This document shows positions 56,844-64,000 of a stretch of DNA of 64,000 nt, piece after piece; position 1 is the first letter of the stretch; the number at the start of each line of letters is the position of its first letter. The position numbers and the translations under genes were made by a program. The notes beneath the pieces are model-generated. The model did not search any database and had not been told where the DNA came from. It saw only the letters and a list, made by a program, of their open reading frames with translations. The stretch is from Gammaproteobacteria bacterium (GTDB lineage Bacteria; Pseudomonadota; Gammaproteobacteria; JAJFKO01), in NCBI GenBank assembly GCA_028284465.1, contig JANQRR010000012.1:87290-151289 (forward strand). The letters are read 5' to 3'.

Positions 56844-59705
56844 TTATTGACAAGCTTCACAGTCTGGATCGTTAATAGCACACATTTTTGGTTGTTGTGC
56901 ATCGACACTAACGGCGTTTAATGCTTTGTCATGAATTGTAGATTTTTCTGCATTCGTTGCGCCCATCGTGCGTAAGTAATACGTGGTTTTAAGCCCACGA
57001 ACCCATGCCATGCGATAAAGCACATCTAATTTTTTCCCGGAAGGTTCAGCCATATAAAGATTAAGTGATTGTGCTTGGTCAATCCATTTTTGACGTCGCG
57101 ATGCGGCTTCCACTAACCAGCGCGGATCAATTTCAAAAGCAGTTGCATAACGGCGTTTCAAATGATCAGGAATACGATCAATGTTTTTTAAACTACCGTT
57201 AAAATATTTGAGATCATTAACCATGACTTCATCCCATAAATTTAATGCTTTTAAGTCATGCACTAAATAAGGATTAACGACGGTGAATTCGCCAGACATA
57301 TTAGCTTTCACAAATAAATTTTGAAACGTTGGTTCAATAGATTGTGAAACGCCACAAATATTGGAAATGGTAGCAGTCGGAGCGATCGCTAATACATTAG
57401 AATTGCGCATGCCAACGGTTTTTACGCGTTCGCGCAAACGATCCCAATCTAATGTTTGACTGCGATCCATTTCTAAATATTCACCGCGAGTATTGGCTAG
57501 TAATTCAATTGAATCGATTGGCAGAATACCTTGGTCCCATAATGAACCTGGAAAAGATTCATAAGAACCACGTTCTTGCGCTAGATCAGTTGATGCTTCA
57601 ATTGCATAAAAACTTATAGCTTCCATAGAACGATCGGCAAATTCAATTGCGTCTTCAGAAGAATAATCAACGCCAAGTTTATATAAAGCATCTTGAAAGC
57701 CCATTAAACCTAAGCCAATAGGTCGATGCCGCATATTCGAACGTTTTGTTTGATGAATAGTATAATAGTTAATGTCAATAACATTGTCTAACATGCGAAT
57801 TGCAGTGTTAACAGTTTTACGCAATTTTGCATGGTTTAAACCATTATTATCAACATGCGCAGGTAAGTTAATACTGCCAAGGTTACACACGGCAACTTCA
57901 TCCGCTGATGAATTCAAAGTGATTTCTGTACATAGATTAGAACTATGAACGACCCCAGCATGTTGTTGTGGTGAACGCAAATTACATGGATCTTTGAATG
58001 TTATCCATGGATGCCCAGTTTCAAATAATAACGATAACATCTTACGCCACAATTTTACTGCAGGAATAACTTTGAAGTTTTGGATCTCACCACGTTCGGC
58101 TTGAGCTTCATATGCTAGATATTTATGTTCGAATTCAGCGCCGTATAATTCATGCAGATCAGGTACGTCATTGGGTGAGAATAATGTCCAGTTAGCATTA
58201 TCAAAAACCCGCTTAATTAATAGATCGGGGATCCAATTAGCGGTATTCATGTCATGGGTACGGCGTCGATCATCGCCAGTGTTTTTACGTAGATCTAAAA
58301 ATTCTTCGATATCAAGATGCCAGGTTTCTAAGTAAGCACACACAGCTCCTTTACGTTTACCACCTTGATTAACAGCAATGGTAGTTGCATCAGCAACATT
58401 TAAGAATGGAATAACACCTAGTGAAGTACCATTGGTACCTTTGATCCGTGCATTTAAAGCACGCACGTTTGTCCAATCATTACCAATGCCACCGGCGAAT
58501 TTAGATAACATAGCATTGTCACGAATAGAACTAAAAATCCCTTCGAGATCATCGGGCACAGTACTTAAAAAGCAGCTCGATAACTGTTGGCGTAACGTGC
58601 CGGAATTAAATAATGTTGGAGTCGAACTCATGAAATCAAAATTGGATAATAAATTATAAAATTCAATTGCGCGATCTTCTTTATGTTTTTCATTTTGTGC
58701 AAGGCCCATGGCGACACGCATGAAAAATGCTTGTGGCAATTCAAAACGAATGTTTTGATCATGAATGAAATAACGGTCATATAGCGTTTGCAAACTTAAG
58801 TAAGTAAATTTAAGGTCGCGTTCAGGTTTGATCGCTTGAGTGATTTTCTTAAGATCAAATTTTTGTAGTTTTGGTGATAATAATTCTAAATCAATCCCTC
58901 GTTGCAGATAAGCTTGAAAATAATCAGCATAGAGTTTACTCATTTCTTGGAAGGTGGCATGCGCTGGTAAATTCAAGTGAGTTAAGGCTTCGTTACGTAG
59001 TTTATCTAATAGTAAACGTGCGGCAGCATACGTGTAATTCGGTTCTTGCTCGATTAATGCACGAGCGCTCATCGTTAATGCAGTACTTAATTCTTTTTCG
59101 GGAATGCCATCGTATAAATTGCGCAGAGTATCAGTAATGATCGAGTTATTATTGACATTATCAAGATTACAGCAAGCTTCATTGACAATGATCTCAAGGC
59201 GATTTTGATCCAGGGGTATACGGCTGCCATCGTCGAGCGTGACATGTATGCCGCCAGGTTTGGCGGTTGTTTGATCTTGGGATTGTTGTTCTTGTTCACG
59301 TTGTTTACGATGTTCTTCACGGTACAACACAAACCTACGGGCAGCTTGATGTTCACCTGCACGCATCAATGCCAGTTCAACGTGATCTTGGATGTCTTCA
59401 ATATGAATGCTACCTAATGTAGCGCTGCGTTTTAGATAAGTGTTAGTAATTTGTTCACAAAGTTTATCAACAATATCGTGAATACGTTTAGATGCCGCCG
59501 CATTACTACCTTCAATGGCTAAAAAAGCTTTAGTCATTGCAACTTTAATTTTACTTTCTTCGTAAGGCACAACCACGCCATTACGACGAATGACTTGTAA
59601 ATTGCCGGGTGCTGTTGCTTGGGTCATTGTAGGTGTTGACGTTGCTGACATTCCAATGTCAGTTTCAATGGCAGTGGAGGTTGCCGTTGTTATTTCTGTT
59701 TCCAT
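56844..59705 (-). CDS. nrdA: Ribonucleoside-diphosphate reductase alpha subunit
   Basis: 953 residues from METEITTATSTAIETD; AAGGGG lies 7 bases upstream, so the earlier Met is rejected. It catalyses reduction of ribonucleoside diphosphates. An N-terminal ATP-cone region (VIRRNGVVVPYEESKIKVAM) gives dATP control; a second cone-like stretch follows (GGIHVTLDDGSRIPLDQNRL), which suggests a duplicated cone. Active-site segments include STPTLFNSGTLRQQLSSCFL, VHSSNLCTEITLNSS and VCNLGSINLPAHV, and the C-terminal CAINDPDCEACQ holds the redox cysteines. Confidence 0.96.
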   Translation of the reverse strand: METEITTATSTAIETDIGMSATSTPTMTQATAPGNLQVIRRNGVVVPYEESKIKVAMTKAFLAIEGSNAAASKRIHDIVDKLCEQITNTYLKRSATLGSIHIEDIQDHVELALMRAGEHQAARRFVLYREEHRKQREQEQQSQDQTTAKPGGIHVTLDDGSRIPLDQNRLEIIVNEACCNLDNVNNNSIITDTLRNLYDGIPEKELSTALTMSARALIEQEPNYTYAAARLLLDKLRNEALTHLNLPAHATFQEMSKLYADYFQAYLQRGIDLELLSPKLQKFDLKKITQAIKPERDLKFTYLSLQTLYDRYFIHDQNIRFELPQAFFMRVAMGLAQNEKHKEDRAIEFYNLLSNFDFMSSTPTLFNSGTLRQQLSSCFLSTVPDDLEGIFSSIRDNAMLSKFAGGIGNDWTNVRALNARIKGTNGTSLGVIPFLNVADATTIAVNQGGKRKGAVCAYLETWHLDIEEFLDLRKNTGDDRRRTHDMNTANWIPDLLIKRVFDNANWTLFSPNDVPDLHELYGAEFEHKYLAYEAQAERGEIQNFKVIPAVKLWRKMLSLLFETGHPWITFKDPCNLRSPQQHAGVVHSSNLCTEITLNSSADEVAVCNLGSINLPAHVDNNGLNHAKLRKTVNTAIRMLDNVIDINYYTIHQTKRSNMRHRPIGLGLMGFQDALYKLGVDYSSEDAIEFADRSMEAISFYAIEASTDLAQERGSYESFPGSLWDQGILPIDSIELLANTRGEYLEMDRSQTLDWDRLRERVKTVGMRNSNVLAIAPTATISNICGVSQSIEPTFQNLFVKANMSGEFTVVNPYLVHDLKALNLWDEVMVNDLKYFNGSLKNIDRIPDHLKRRYATAFEIDPRWLVEAASRRQKWIDQAQSLNLYMAEPSGKKLDVLYRMAWVRGLKTTYYLRTMGATNAEKSTIHDKALNAVSVDAQQPKMCAINDPDCEACQ

Positions 59706-60128
59706 AGTTTCCCCTTTTGTTGTCAAATTGTTAGCACACAAAACAGTTCCATTGTCTTGCCATTGCTCTTTTTCTGTGGAATTGTCATTTAGATCTGATC
59801 AATTGCTACCCCAACATATAGGAGTTTTTAATCAGTATAACCACAAGATAATGGGTATCCAGGGAAAATGCAAGCGAATAAGCTGGGAATATGTTGTGGA
59901 TAAAGTGTGAGAAAGATCTGGGAAAAGTGTGGATGAAAAAAATCGTTTTAGCAGCAAACAATATGTTATAATATTGAACATAATTTTTGATCATAAAACA
60001 TAAGTTTAGATTGTTGAAATAACTTTTAAAATCACTTAACTTGTTGTAATTAAATGACTTTCTAGATGTAAACAAGCGCTATAAAAGGCGTTATAATTAA
60101 AAGAGAACGTGTGCGAGAGGAAAAATAC
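59706..60128. promoter_or_regulatory. nrdA-erpA divergent regulatory region with DnaA-box-like sites
   Basis: This 423-base AT-rich gap has no gene. TGTGGATAA at 59895-59903 is a perfect DnaA box on the minus strand (TTATCCACA), and TGTGGATGA at 59928-59936 matches 8 of 9. An inverted repeat CAATAT..ATATTG lies near 59960. E. coli nrdAB is controlled by DnaA boxes upstream, which makes the match plausible. A TATAAT-like box near 60092 may serve erpA. Confidence 0.6.
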
Positions 60129-60536
60129 ATGACTCAAACTGAACAAACAAAGCAAACTGATCCGAGTGTGCAAACTGCAATTCCACAATCATTGATTGTT
60201 ACAGACAGTGCGGCAAGTAAAGTGCGCCAATTAATTCTTGAAGAAGGCAATGAAAAATTAAATTTGCGTGTTTACATTACCGGTGGCGGTTGTTCGGGTT
60301 TTCAATATGGTTTTACGTTTGATGAAACGCTTAATGCAGATGATACAATCATAAATAAAACTGTTGAGGTTGAAGGTCAAAGTGGTGCAGTTAAAGTTGT
60401 AATTGATCCGATGAGTTTTCAATATCTTGTTGGCGCTGAAATTGATTATGTCGAAGATATTAATGGCGCTAGATTTGTGATCCGTAATCCTAATGCATCG
60501 ACAACGTGCGGCTGCGGTTCTTCTTTCGCAGCATGA
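60129..60536 (+). CDS. erpA: A-type iron-sulfur cluster insertion protein ErpA
   Basis: 135 residues from [22 protein letters not shown] precedes this ATG. The A-type carrier fold holds three cluster-binding cysteines: [11 protein letters not shown] and CGCGSSF. The core [17 protein letters not shown] and [14 protein letters not shown] are typical. ErpA is favoured over IscA because of the longer N-terminal extension and absence of isc genes, but this is not decisive. It is divergent from nrdA. Confidence 0.88.
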   Translation: MTQTEQTKQTDPSVQTAIPQSLIVTDSAASKVRQLILEEGNEKLNLRVYITGGGCSGFQYGFTFDETLNADDTIINKTVEVEGQSGAVKVVIDPMSFQYLVGAEIDYVEDINGARFVIRNPNASTTCGCGSSFAA

Positions 60537-60562
60537 TCAATACCATGATATAATTCATTGCT

Positions 60563-61132
60563 ATGATGCCAATATTCTCTCATCCACTTGCGCCAAAATG
60601 GCGGCCATTAGTATGTTGGAGCACAACAAGTATTCCTGCTGAGTTATTGCCATGGTTAGCTGATCCTGGTTCTATGACAAAACGTTTACGACAAGCAAGC
60701 CAACAATCGTTTCATGTGCAAGTGCTTAAGTGTCATTGGAGTCAAGCTGGGGTAACAGAAGCGATGCGGCTTAATTTGCAGCGTCGGCAACGTACTTATA
60801 TTCGCGAAGTATTGTTATTCGTTGATGAAAAACCTTGGGTGTATGGACGCACCATTATTCCATTAACATCGTTAGTGGGTAAAAATGGTAGCTTGTTATC
60901 GTTAGGTACGCGGCCGTTAGGCGAATTACTTTTTAGTGATCCGCAAGTTACTCGCAGTGTGTTTGAAATTGCGAGTTTGCAACCTAATGAACATGAATAC
61001 AATGCGGTGACTGAGCATCTTAATATCCATCCTGCAGAACTTTGGGCGCGCCGTTCGGTATTTCATTTACATCAGCAACCGCTGTTAGTTACGGAAGTGA
61101 TGCTGCCGGATCTCATGTCAAAAAATAAATAG
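60563..61132 (+). CDS. ubiC: Chorismate-pyruvate lyase UbiC
   Basis: 189 residues; cleaves chorismate into 4-hydroxybenzoate and pyruvate to start ubiquinone synthesis. Features: LAPKWRPL near the start, MTKRLRQASQQSFHVQVL, REVLLFVDEKPWVYGRTIIP, LGTRPLGELLF, and the ending ELWARRSVFHLHQQPLLVTEVMLP. The start may be one codon later (MMPIF). It follows erpA by 26 bases, so the two are likely co-transcribed. It complements ubiH in the same window. Confidence 0.9.
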   Translation: MMPIFSHPLAPKWRPLVCWSTTSIPAELLPWLADPGSMTKRLRQASQQSFHVQVLKCHWSQAGVTEAMRLNLQRRQRTYIREVLLFVDEKPWVYGRTIIPLTSLVGKNGSLLSLGTRPLGELLFSDPQVTRSVFEIASLQPNEHEYNAVTEHLNIHPAELWARRSVFHLHQQPLLVTEVMLPDLMSKNK

Positions 61133-61194
61133 ATTTTCTAGATTTATCAATGAATTAGACTATAAATCATGGCAAGTTTTAAGGCGAATAAAAT

Positions 61195-61223
61195 TTGACC
61201 ATAATGGCCTGTATTACTATACT
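61195..61223 (+). promoter_or_regulatory. Promoter of the small basic array (member f)
   Basis: TTGACC, 17 bases, TATACT, with TGGCCTG and TTAC in the spacer. This is nearly the same as the member b promoter at 3066-3094, including the CAT after the -35 box. Confidence 0.72.
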
Positions 61224-61257
61224 TTGAATAGCATTTGAAGTACGAGGGGTGGCGATT

Positions 61258-61485
61258 ATGGCGAGAAAACATGTAAAGTCAAAGCGACTAAAAATCAAAG
61301 GTGGAACCAAAGGTGCGAGTACGAGCAGTCAAACTAGAGCACCAAGACGTCGACGAATAGGAGTGCCAGCTCCACCACCTGGCCTAACGCCTAAACAGGC
61401 AAATGAGTATCGAAATATGGTTCAGAAAGATGTAATAAACCCAGTGGCAGCAGATAAACGGTTGAGTGGAAGATATCGAGTTTAG
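61258..61485 (+). CDS. Tiny basic protein, Gly-Gly family (member f)
   Basis: 75 residues: MARKHVKSKRLKIKGG, then a Ser/Arg/Pro-rich middle (TSSQTRAPRRRRIGV) and a C-terminal part KQANEYRNMVQKDVINP. GAGGGG lies about 9 bases upstream; a GTG nine bases earlier is rejected. It is the first of six array members at 61.3-63.1 kb. No signal peptide, membrane segment or cysteine. The basic block is almost identical to the next member over 15 residues. Function unknown. Confidence 0.8.
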   Translation: MARKHVKSKRLKIKGGTKGASTSSQTRAPRRRRIGVPAPPPGLTPKQANEYRNMVQKDVINPVAADKRLSGRYRV

Positions 61486-61532
61486 AAAAACTATAAATTT
61501 ATTAATTAAGTATGTGGTAAAGAGAGGCAATC

Positions 61533-61733
61533 ATGGCGAGAAAACATGTAAAGTCAAAACGATTGGAAGTGAGGGGTGGTACTAGAGGCGTAAGTTCGGG
61601 TAGGCGCGGTGGAACAGGTGGAGCACGAAGACGGCCACAGCCAAGACCAAGAGTAGCTAATCCTCAAACAGCTCAATCTAGAGATTTTCTTAATCAATAT
61701 CGAAAGAATATAATTAATCCAAGACAAAGCTAG
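61533..61733 (+). CDS. Tiny basic protein, Gly-Gly family (member g)
   Basis: 66 residues: MARKHVKSKRLEVRGG, then an Arg/Gly/Pro-rich middle (GRRGGTGGARRRPQPRPR) and the end DFLNQYRKNIINPRQS. GAGAGG lies 6-7 bases upstream. It sits 47 bases after member f, so it is probably co-transcribed; a TATAAA lies in the gap. The INPRQS ending is shared with member h. Function unknown. Confidence 0.8.
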   Translation: MARKHVKSKRLEVRGGTRGVSSGRRGGTGGARRRPQPRPRVANPQTAQSRDFLNQYRKNIINPRQS

Positions 61734-61866
61734 TAAAGAGTTAAAAAATAACAAAACTCACTATTGAATTAAATATATTTAATAAGTCGGTAAATGAAAA
61801 AATTGCTTTTTAATTTTGTCAATATGGATATGTTTTAATTGAAAGTGAAAAAAGAGGGTAAAAGTC

Positions 61867-62073
61867 ATGGCAAAAAAACAGATGAAATCAAAGCGCACTA
61901 AGGTAAAAGGTGGCGTTGATCCTACTAAAACTGGATCAAGGAGTTTACAAAGGCGGCGTTGGCCTGGAGTAGCAAGCACTAGCTCTACCGCTGGTCAAGG
62001 CACACGCAGTGAAGCATATAGCAGAAGAGCCAATTATTTGCGGAAGAAGCATATTAACCCGCGTCAGAGCTAG
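61867..62073 (+). CDS. Tiny basic protein, Gly-Gly family (member h)
   Basis: 68 residues: MAKKQMKSKRTKVKGG, then a Ser/Thr/Arg-rich middle and the end RRANYLRKKHINPRQS. A GAGGG site is upstream. The 133-base gap before it has a TATGTT-type -10 followed by TTAATTGAAAGTG, like the TTAATTGAATTTG after the -10 of member j. Function unknown. Confidence 0.8.
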   Translation: MAKKQMKSKRTKVKGGVDPTKTGSRSLQRRRWPGVASTSSTAGQGTRSEAYSRRANYLRKKHINPRQS

Positions 62074-62077
62074 TAAT

Positions 62078-62097
62078 TAGAGTTTAGGAAAACTCTA
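62078..62097 (+). terminator. Short hairpin after member h
   Basis: TAGAGTTT, loop AGGA, AAACTCTA: an 8-bp stem just after the member h stop codon. It lacks a U-run, so termination is only probable. Confidence 0.4.
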
Positions 62098-62150
62098 TAA
62101 TAATGTCAGTAGATAGCGCAGTATGTCTAGGGCTTTGAAAATTCTTCAAA

Positions 62151-62179
62151 TTTGCTCTTGCTAAATTATTGACTATAAT
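62151..62179 (+). promoter_or_regulatory. Promoter of member i
   Basis: TTTGCT, 17 bases, TATAAT preceded by GAC and followed by TTAA. The downstream stretch TTTAACTAGATTTGA resembles those of members j and k. Confidence 0.6.
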
Positions 62180-62209
62180 TTAACTAGATTTGAAAAGAAG
62201 GATATGATC

Positions 62210-62386
62210 ATGCCAAGAAAGCAACTAAAGTCAAATCGAACGAGAATAAAAGGAGGCACAAGGCCCACAAATGCAAGAAGAAGTCTCCAAGGGTCACGCT
62301 CTCAATCCACAGCAAGTCAAAATAACCGAAGCACAAATGATGCTCAGAAACAGTTAAACGTGAGAATGACGACTCGGCAACGATGA
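62210..62386 (+). CDS. Tiny basic protein, Gly-Gly family (member i)
   Basis: 58 residues: MPRKQLKSNRTRIKGG, a Ser/Gln/Arg/Asn-rich middle and the end KQLNVRMTTRQR. AAGGA lies 7-8 bases before this ATG, so the ATG six bases earlier is rejected. Its own promoter-like sequence is at 62151-62179. Function unknown. Confidence 0.78.
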   Translation: MPRKQLKSNRTRIKGGTRPTNARRSLQGSRSQSTASQNNRSTNDAQKQLNVRMTTRQR

Positions 62387-62459
62387 CAAGGTAATTAAGA
62401 TTCTCAATTTTATCAATAAGTTAGGACATGAAACAGGTTTGGTTCTAAAGTGTTTGAGA

Positions 62460-62488
62460 TTTACCCAAGGGTAATTATTTACTATAAT
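62460..62488 (+). promoter_or_regulatory. Promoter of member j
   Basis: TTTACC, 17 bases, TATAAT preceded by TAC and followed by TTAATTGAATTTGAAGTAGA. The layout matches members i and k. Confidence 0.62.
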
Positions 62489-62520
62489 TTAATTGAATTT
62501 GAAGTAGAGAGTTAATAAAC

Positions 62521-62715
62521 ATGGCAAGAAAGCAGGTGAAATCAAAAGGCAGCAGAATAAGAGGTGGTACTAAGACTGCAAGTGCAAGCACAAGTGCAAG
62601 CGTACAAACAAGACGACCACAACGTCGTTCGACAGAAGAACAGACCAATAGGCTTAAAAATAGAGCGCAGCGAAATTTCAACGCTAGAAGAAACCGACAA
62701 CGAGGAAATAATTGA
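62521..62715 (+). CDS. Tiny basic protein, Gly-Gly family (member j)
   Basis: 64 residues: MARKQVKSKGSRIRGG, then TKTASASTSASVQTRRPQRR and a basic amphipathic end (NRLKNRAQRNFNARRNRQRG). GAGAG lies 10 bases upstream. The N-terminal 18 residues closely match member k, while the middle is different. Its own promoter lies 33 bases upstream. Function unknown. Confidence 0.8.
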   Translation: MARKQVKSKGSRIRGGTKTASASTSASVQTRRPQRRSTEEQTNRLKNRAQRNFNARRNRQRGNN

Positions 62716-62862
62716 GCGTTACAAGTTTTTATAAAGTAACGGTACTTGTCTTTGATGTGAGGTATTCTTAAAAGATGTCACGAGAATAGATAGATTTACT
62801 ATATTTTTCAAGTAGTTGAAACAATTATTGCTTTATCCTCTCCTCCAAATAAATGTTCCAAA

Positions 62863-62891
62863 TTTGCCCATTTTAATTCATTGGCTATAAT
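62863..62891 (+). promoter_or_regulatory. Promoter of member k
   Basis: TTTGCC, 17 bases, TATAAT preceded by GGC and followed by TTAATTAAATGTGAGTAGAG, like member j. Confidence 0.6.
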
Positions 62892-62923
62892 TTAATTAAA
62901 TGTGAGTAGAGAGGATGATATCC

Positions 62924-63109
62924 ATGGCAAGAAAGCAGATGAAATCGAAAGGCGGCAAAATAAGAGGGGGCACTAAGAGTACAGTCGCCAGTACAAGCAC
63001 ATCAAGACCACAACCTAGACGACATAATTATAGAAGGAGCACTAGTAAATTTGCAAATGAGTTACAGAAAAGAACTAACATACGAGAGACATTGAAAAGA
63101 GGTAACTAG
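62924..63109 (+). CDS. Tiny basic protein, Gly-Gly family (member k)
   Basis: 61 residues: MARKQMKSKGGKIRGG, then TKSTVASTSTSRPQPRR and the end KFANELQKRTNIRETLKRGN. GAGAGG lies 9 bases upstream of this ATG; an ATG nine bases earlier is rejected. It is the last member of the array and converges on the LysR gene with 9 bases between stops. Function unknown. Confidence 0.8.
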   Translation: MARKQMKSKGGKIRGGTKSTVASTSTSRPQPRRHNYRRSTSKFANELQKRTNIRETLKRGN

Positions 63110-63118
63110 ATCGCCGCT

Positions 63119-63982
63119 TTAACAAATAGCCTTAATAATCGCAGAGAAAAATTTAGGAGGTTCCGGTCGGCTATACCAAGCTAAATAAGGTGTGATGTTA
63201 AATGTTCGGGCTTTATTTAGGAAAATTAATTGTTGATTATCAATATAAGGTTGCGCGAATTCTTTAGCTAACGTAGTGTAGCCAATTCCTTCAGCAACGA
63301 GCAACGCTAAATTTTCAGTACGATTAATAAAATAACGGCTAGGTTTAGCAAGTTTAAACAAATCAAAATGTTTAAGATAATTATACGTTGCTTGATCGCT
63401 CGGATCAAAATCGATAATGCGTTCGTTTTTAATAATATCAGTTAACTTGCGTCGTCGCCAACGTTGGCTACCGACCAGTACATATTTTTCTGCAGCCAGT
63501 TTTTTTGACTGCATTTCTTGCGCGATATGTTGTTCTTCGATAATCGCGAAATCGCACTGTCCAGCACGTAACAATTGATGTTTGTTATCAATGTCATTAG
63601 CATTAAAGTTAATGAGTAAATTAGGAAATTGTTTGATGATTGGTAAACACTCTGGAATAATTCGGGTGCGCATAATACTCGTGGATGCGGTGATCGTTAA
63701 TTCTATTTCCGTTTCGATGCCAGCACCCTGAATGCTAGCTAACGCTTCACCTTCCAATTCTTTCGCAGCTTGGCAATAACGCAATAAAGCTTTACCGGCG
63801 TTTGTTAATACCATGCCACGACGAGTGCGAATGAATAATGTTGTTCGTAAATTTTTTTCTAACGAACGAATGCGTTGAGTAACGGCAGTTTGAGTCAAAT
63901 GAATTTCATGAGCAGCGGCGTGCACAGTTTTGTGTTTAGCAATGGCTACAAAAGCTTGGAGTTGTGGGCTGAGTAAACTCAT
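63119..63982 (-). CDS. LysR-family transcriptional regulator, ArgP/LysG-like
   Basis: 287 residues. An N-terminal winged helix-turn-helix (LQAFVAIAKHKTVHAAAHEIHLTQTAVTQRIRSLEKNL) leads to a periplasmic-binding-protein-like effector domain. The HTH and the LTNAGKALLRYCQ linker resemble ArgP/LysG, which control amino-acid export, but the target cannot be told. The start lies 18 bases from the window edge, so its regulated neighbour may be outside. It converges on the small basic array. Confidence 0.85.
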   Translation of the reverse strand: MSLLSPQLQAFVAIAKHKTVHAAAHEIHLTQTAVTQRIRSLEKNLRTTLFIRTRRGMVLTNAGKALLRYCQAAKELEGEALASIQGAGIETEIELTITASTSIMRTRIIPECLPIIKQFPNLLINFNANDIDNKHQLLRAGQCDFAIIEEQHIAQEMQSKKLAAEKYVLVGSQRWRRRKLTDIIKNERIIDFDPSDQATYNYLKHFDLFKLAKPSRYFINRTENLALLVAEGIGYTTLAKEFAQPYIDNQQLIFLNKARTFNITPYLAWYSRPEPPKFFSAIIKAIC

Positions 63983-64000
63983 GATAATTAATTAAAATTT

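Noticed and set aside
61258..63109. Gly-Gly block as a double-glycine bacteriocin leader
   Set aside because: Double-glycine leaders are acidic or hydrophobic and act with a C39 peptidase-ABC transporter. Here the block is strongly basic and no such transporter is in the window.

Overview
The window looks like a chromosomal segment of an AT-rich gammaproteobacterium, probably from the Legionellales/Coxiellaceae side of the class. Supporting points are the lptD-surA, ygfB-pepP-ubiH and zapA-fau blocks, a glycine decarboxylase split into two subunits (gcvPA/gcvPB), hopanoid-type cyclase genes, and dispersed palindromic repeats of the kind seen in intracellular bacteria. No species can be named from the sequence alone. 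No tRNA, rRNA, CRISPR array, transposase or prophage was seen.

Layout. 0-2.4 kb: outer-membrane biogenesis (end of lptD, surA) with an esterase coupled to surA. 2.4-3.1 kb: two tiny, very basic paralogous proteins. 3.3-14.4 kb: MFS exporter, hemF, a squalene-hopene cyclase relative, tsaC, apaG, guaC, a methyltransferase, rpoH behind a CIRCE operator, a HerA-like ATPase, an EVE protein, fau, zapA and a ZapB-like gene. 14.5-17.5 kb: ygfB-pepP-ubiH. 17.5-20.6 kb: a GIN-repeat lipoprotein, vapBC, and the type VI secretion genes tssE and hcp. 20.8-28.8 kb: a cytochrome c / beta-barrel pair, then an operon mixing three glycosyltransferases with a hybrid histidine kinase and a response-regulator adenylate cyclase, and a stand-alone response regulator. 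28.8-30.8 kb: the type VI sheath genes tssBC. 31-37 kb: rpmB-rpmG, an AlbA_2 regulator, a desaturase, a thioesterase, an OmpA-like lipoprotein, a three-gene operon of tiny basic proteins, and dapF. 37.5-42.9 kb: one 1813-residue repeat protein of unknown function. 43-49 kb: an L,D-transpeptidase, the glycine cleavage system (gcvT-H-PA-PB) and pgpA. 49-60 kb: three MFS transporters, a slipin/NfeD pair and nrdAB. 60-64 kb: erpA, ubiC, an array of six tiny basic proteins and a LysR regulator.

The most unusual content is a family of eleven tiny (54-75 aa) Arg/Lys-rich proteins at three separated places (2.5-3.0, 35.9-36.5 and 61.3-63.1 kb). They share a basic N-terminal block ending in Gly-Gly, a variable middle and, in subgroups, a conserved C-terminal block. 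Their promoters look alike: TTGAcc or TTTrcc, 17 bases, then TATAAT preceded by AC. They may form one regulon of nucleic-acid-binding or secreted peptides, but their function is unknown. Second is the 1813-residue protein, built from an internal superrepeat of two helical modules between low-complexity ends. Third is a triterpene cyclase whose acidic motif reads DVDTSSE instead of DxDDTA.

Most other genes are housekeeping. Type VI secretion parts occur as two split gene pairs (hcp-tssE and tssB-tssC), so the rest of that system must lie outside the window. Starts were moved from the longest reading frame wherever a Shine-Dalgarno sequence or family alignment favoured an internal start.
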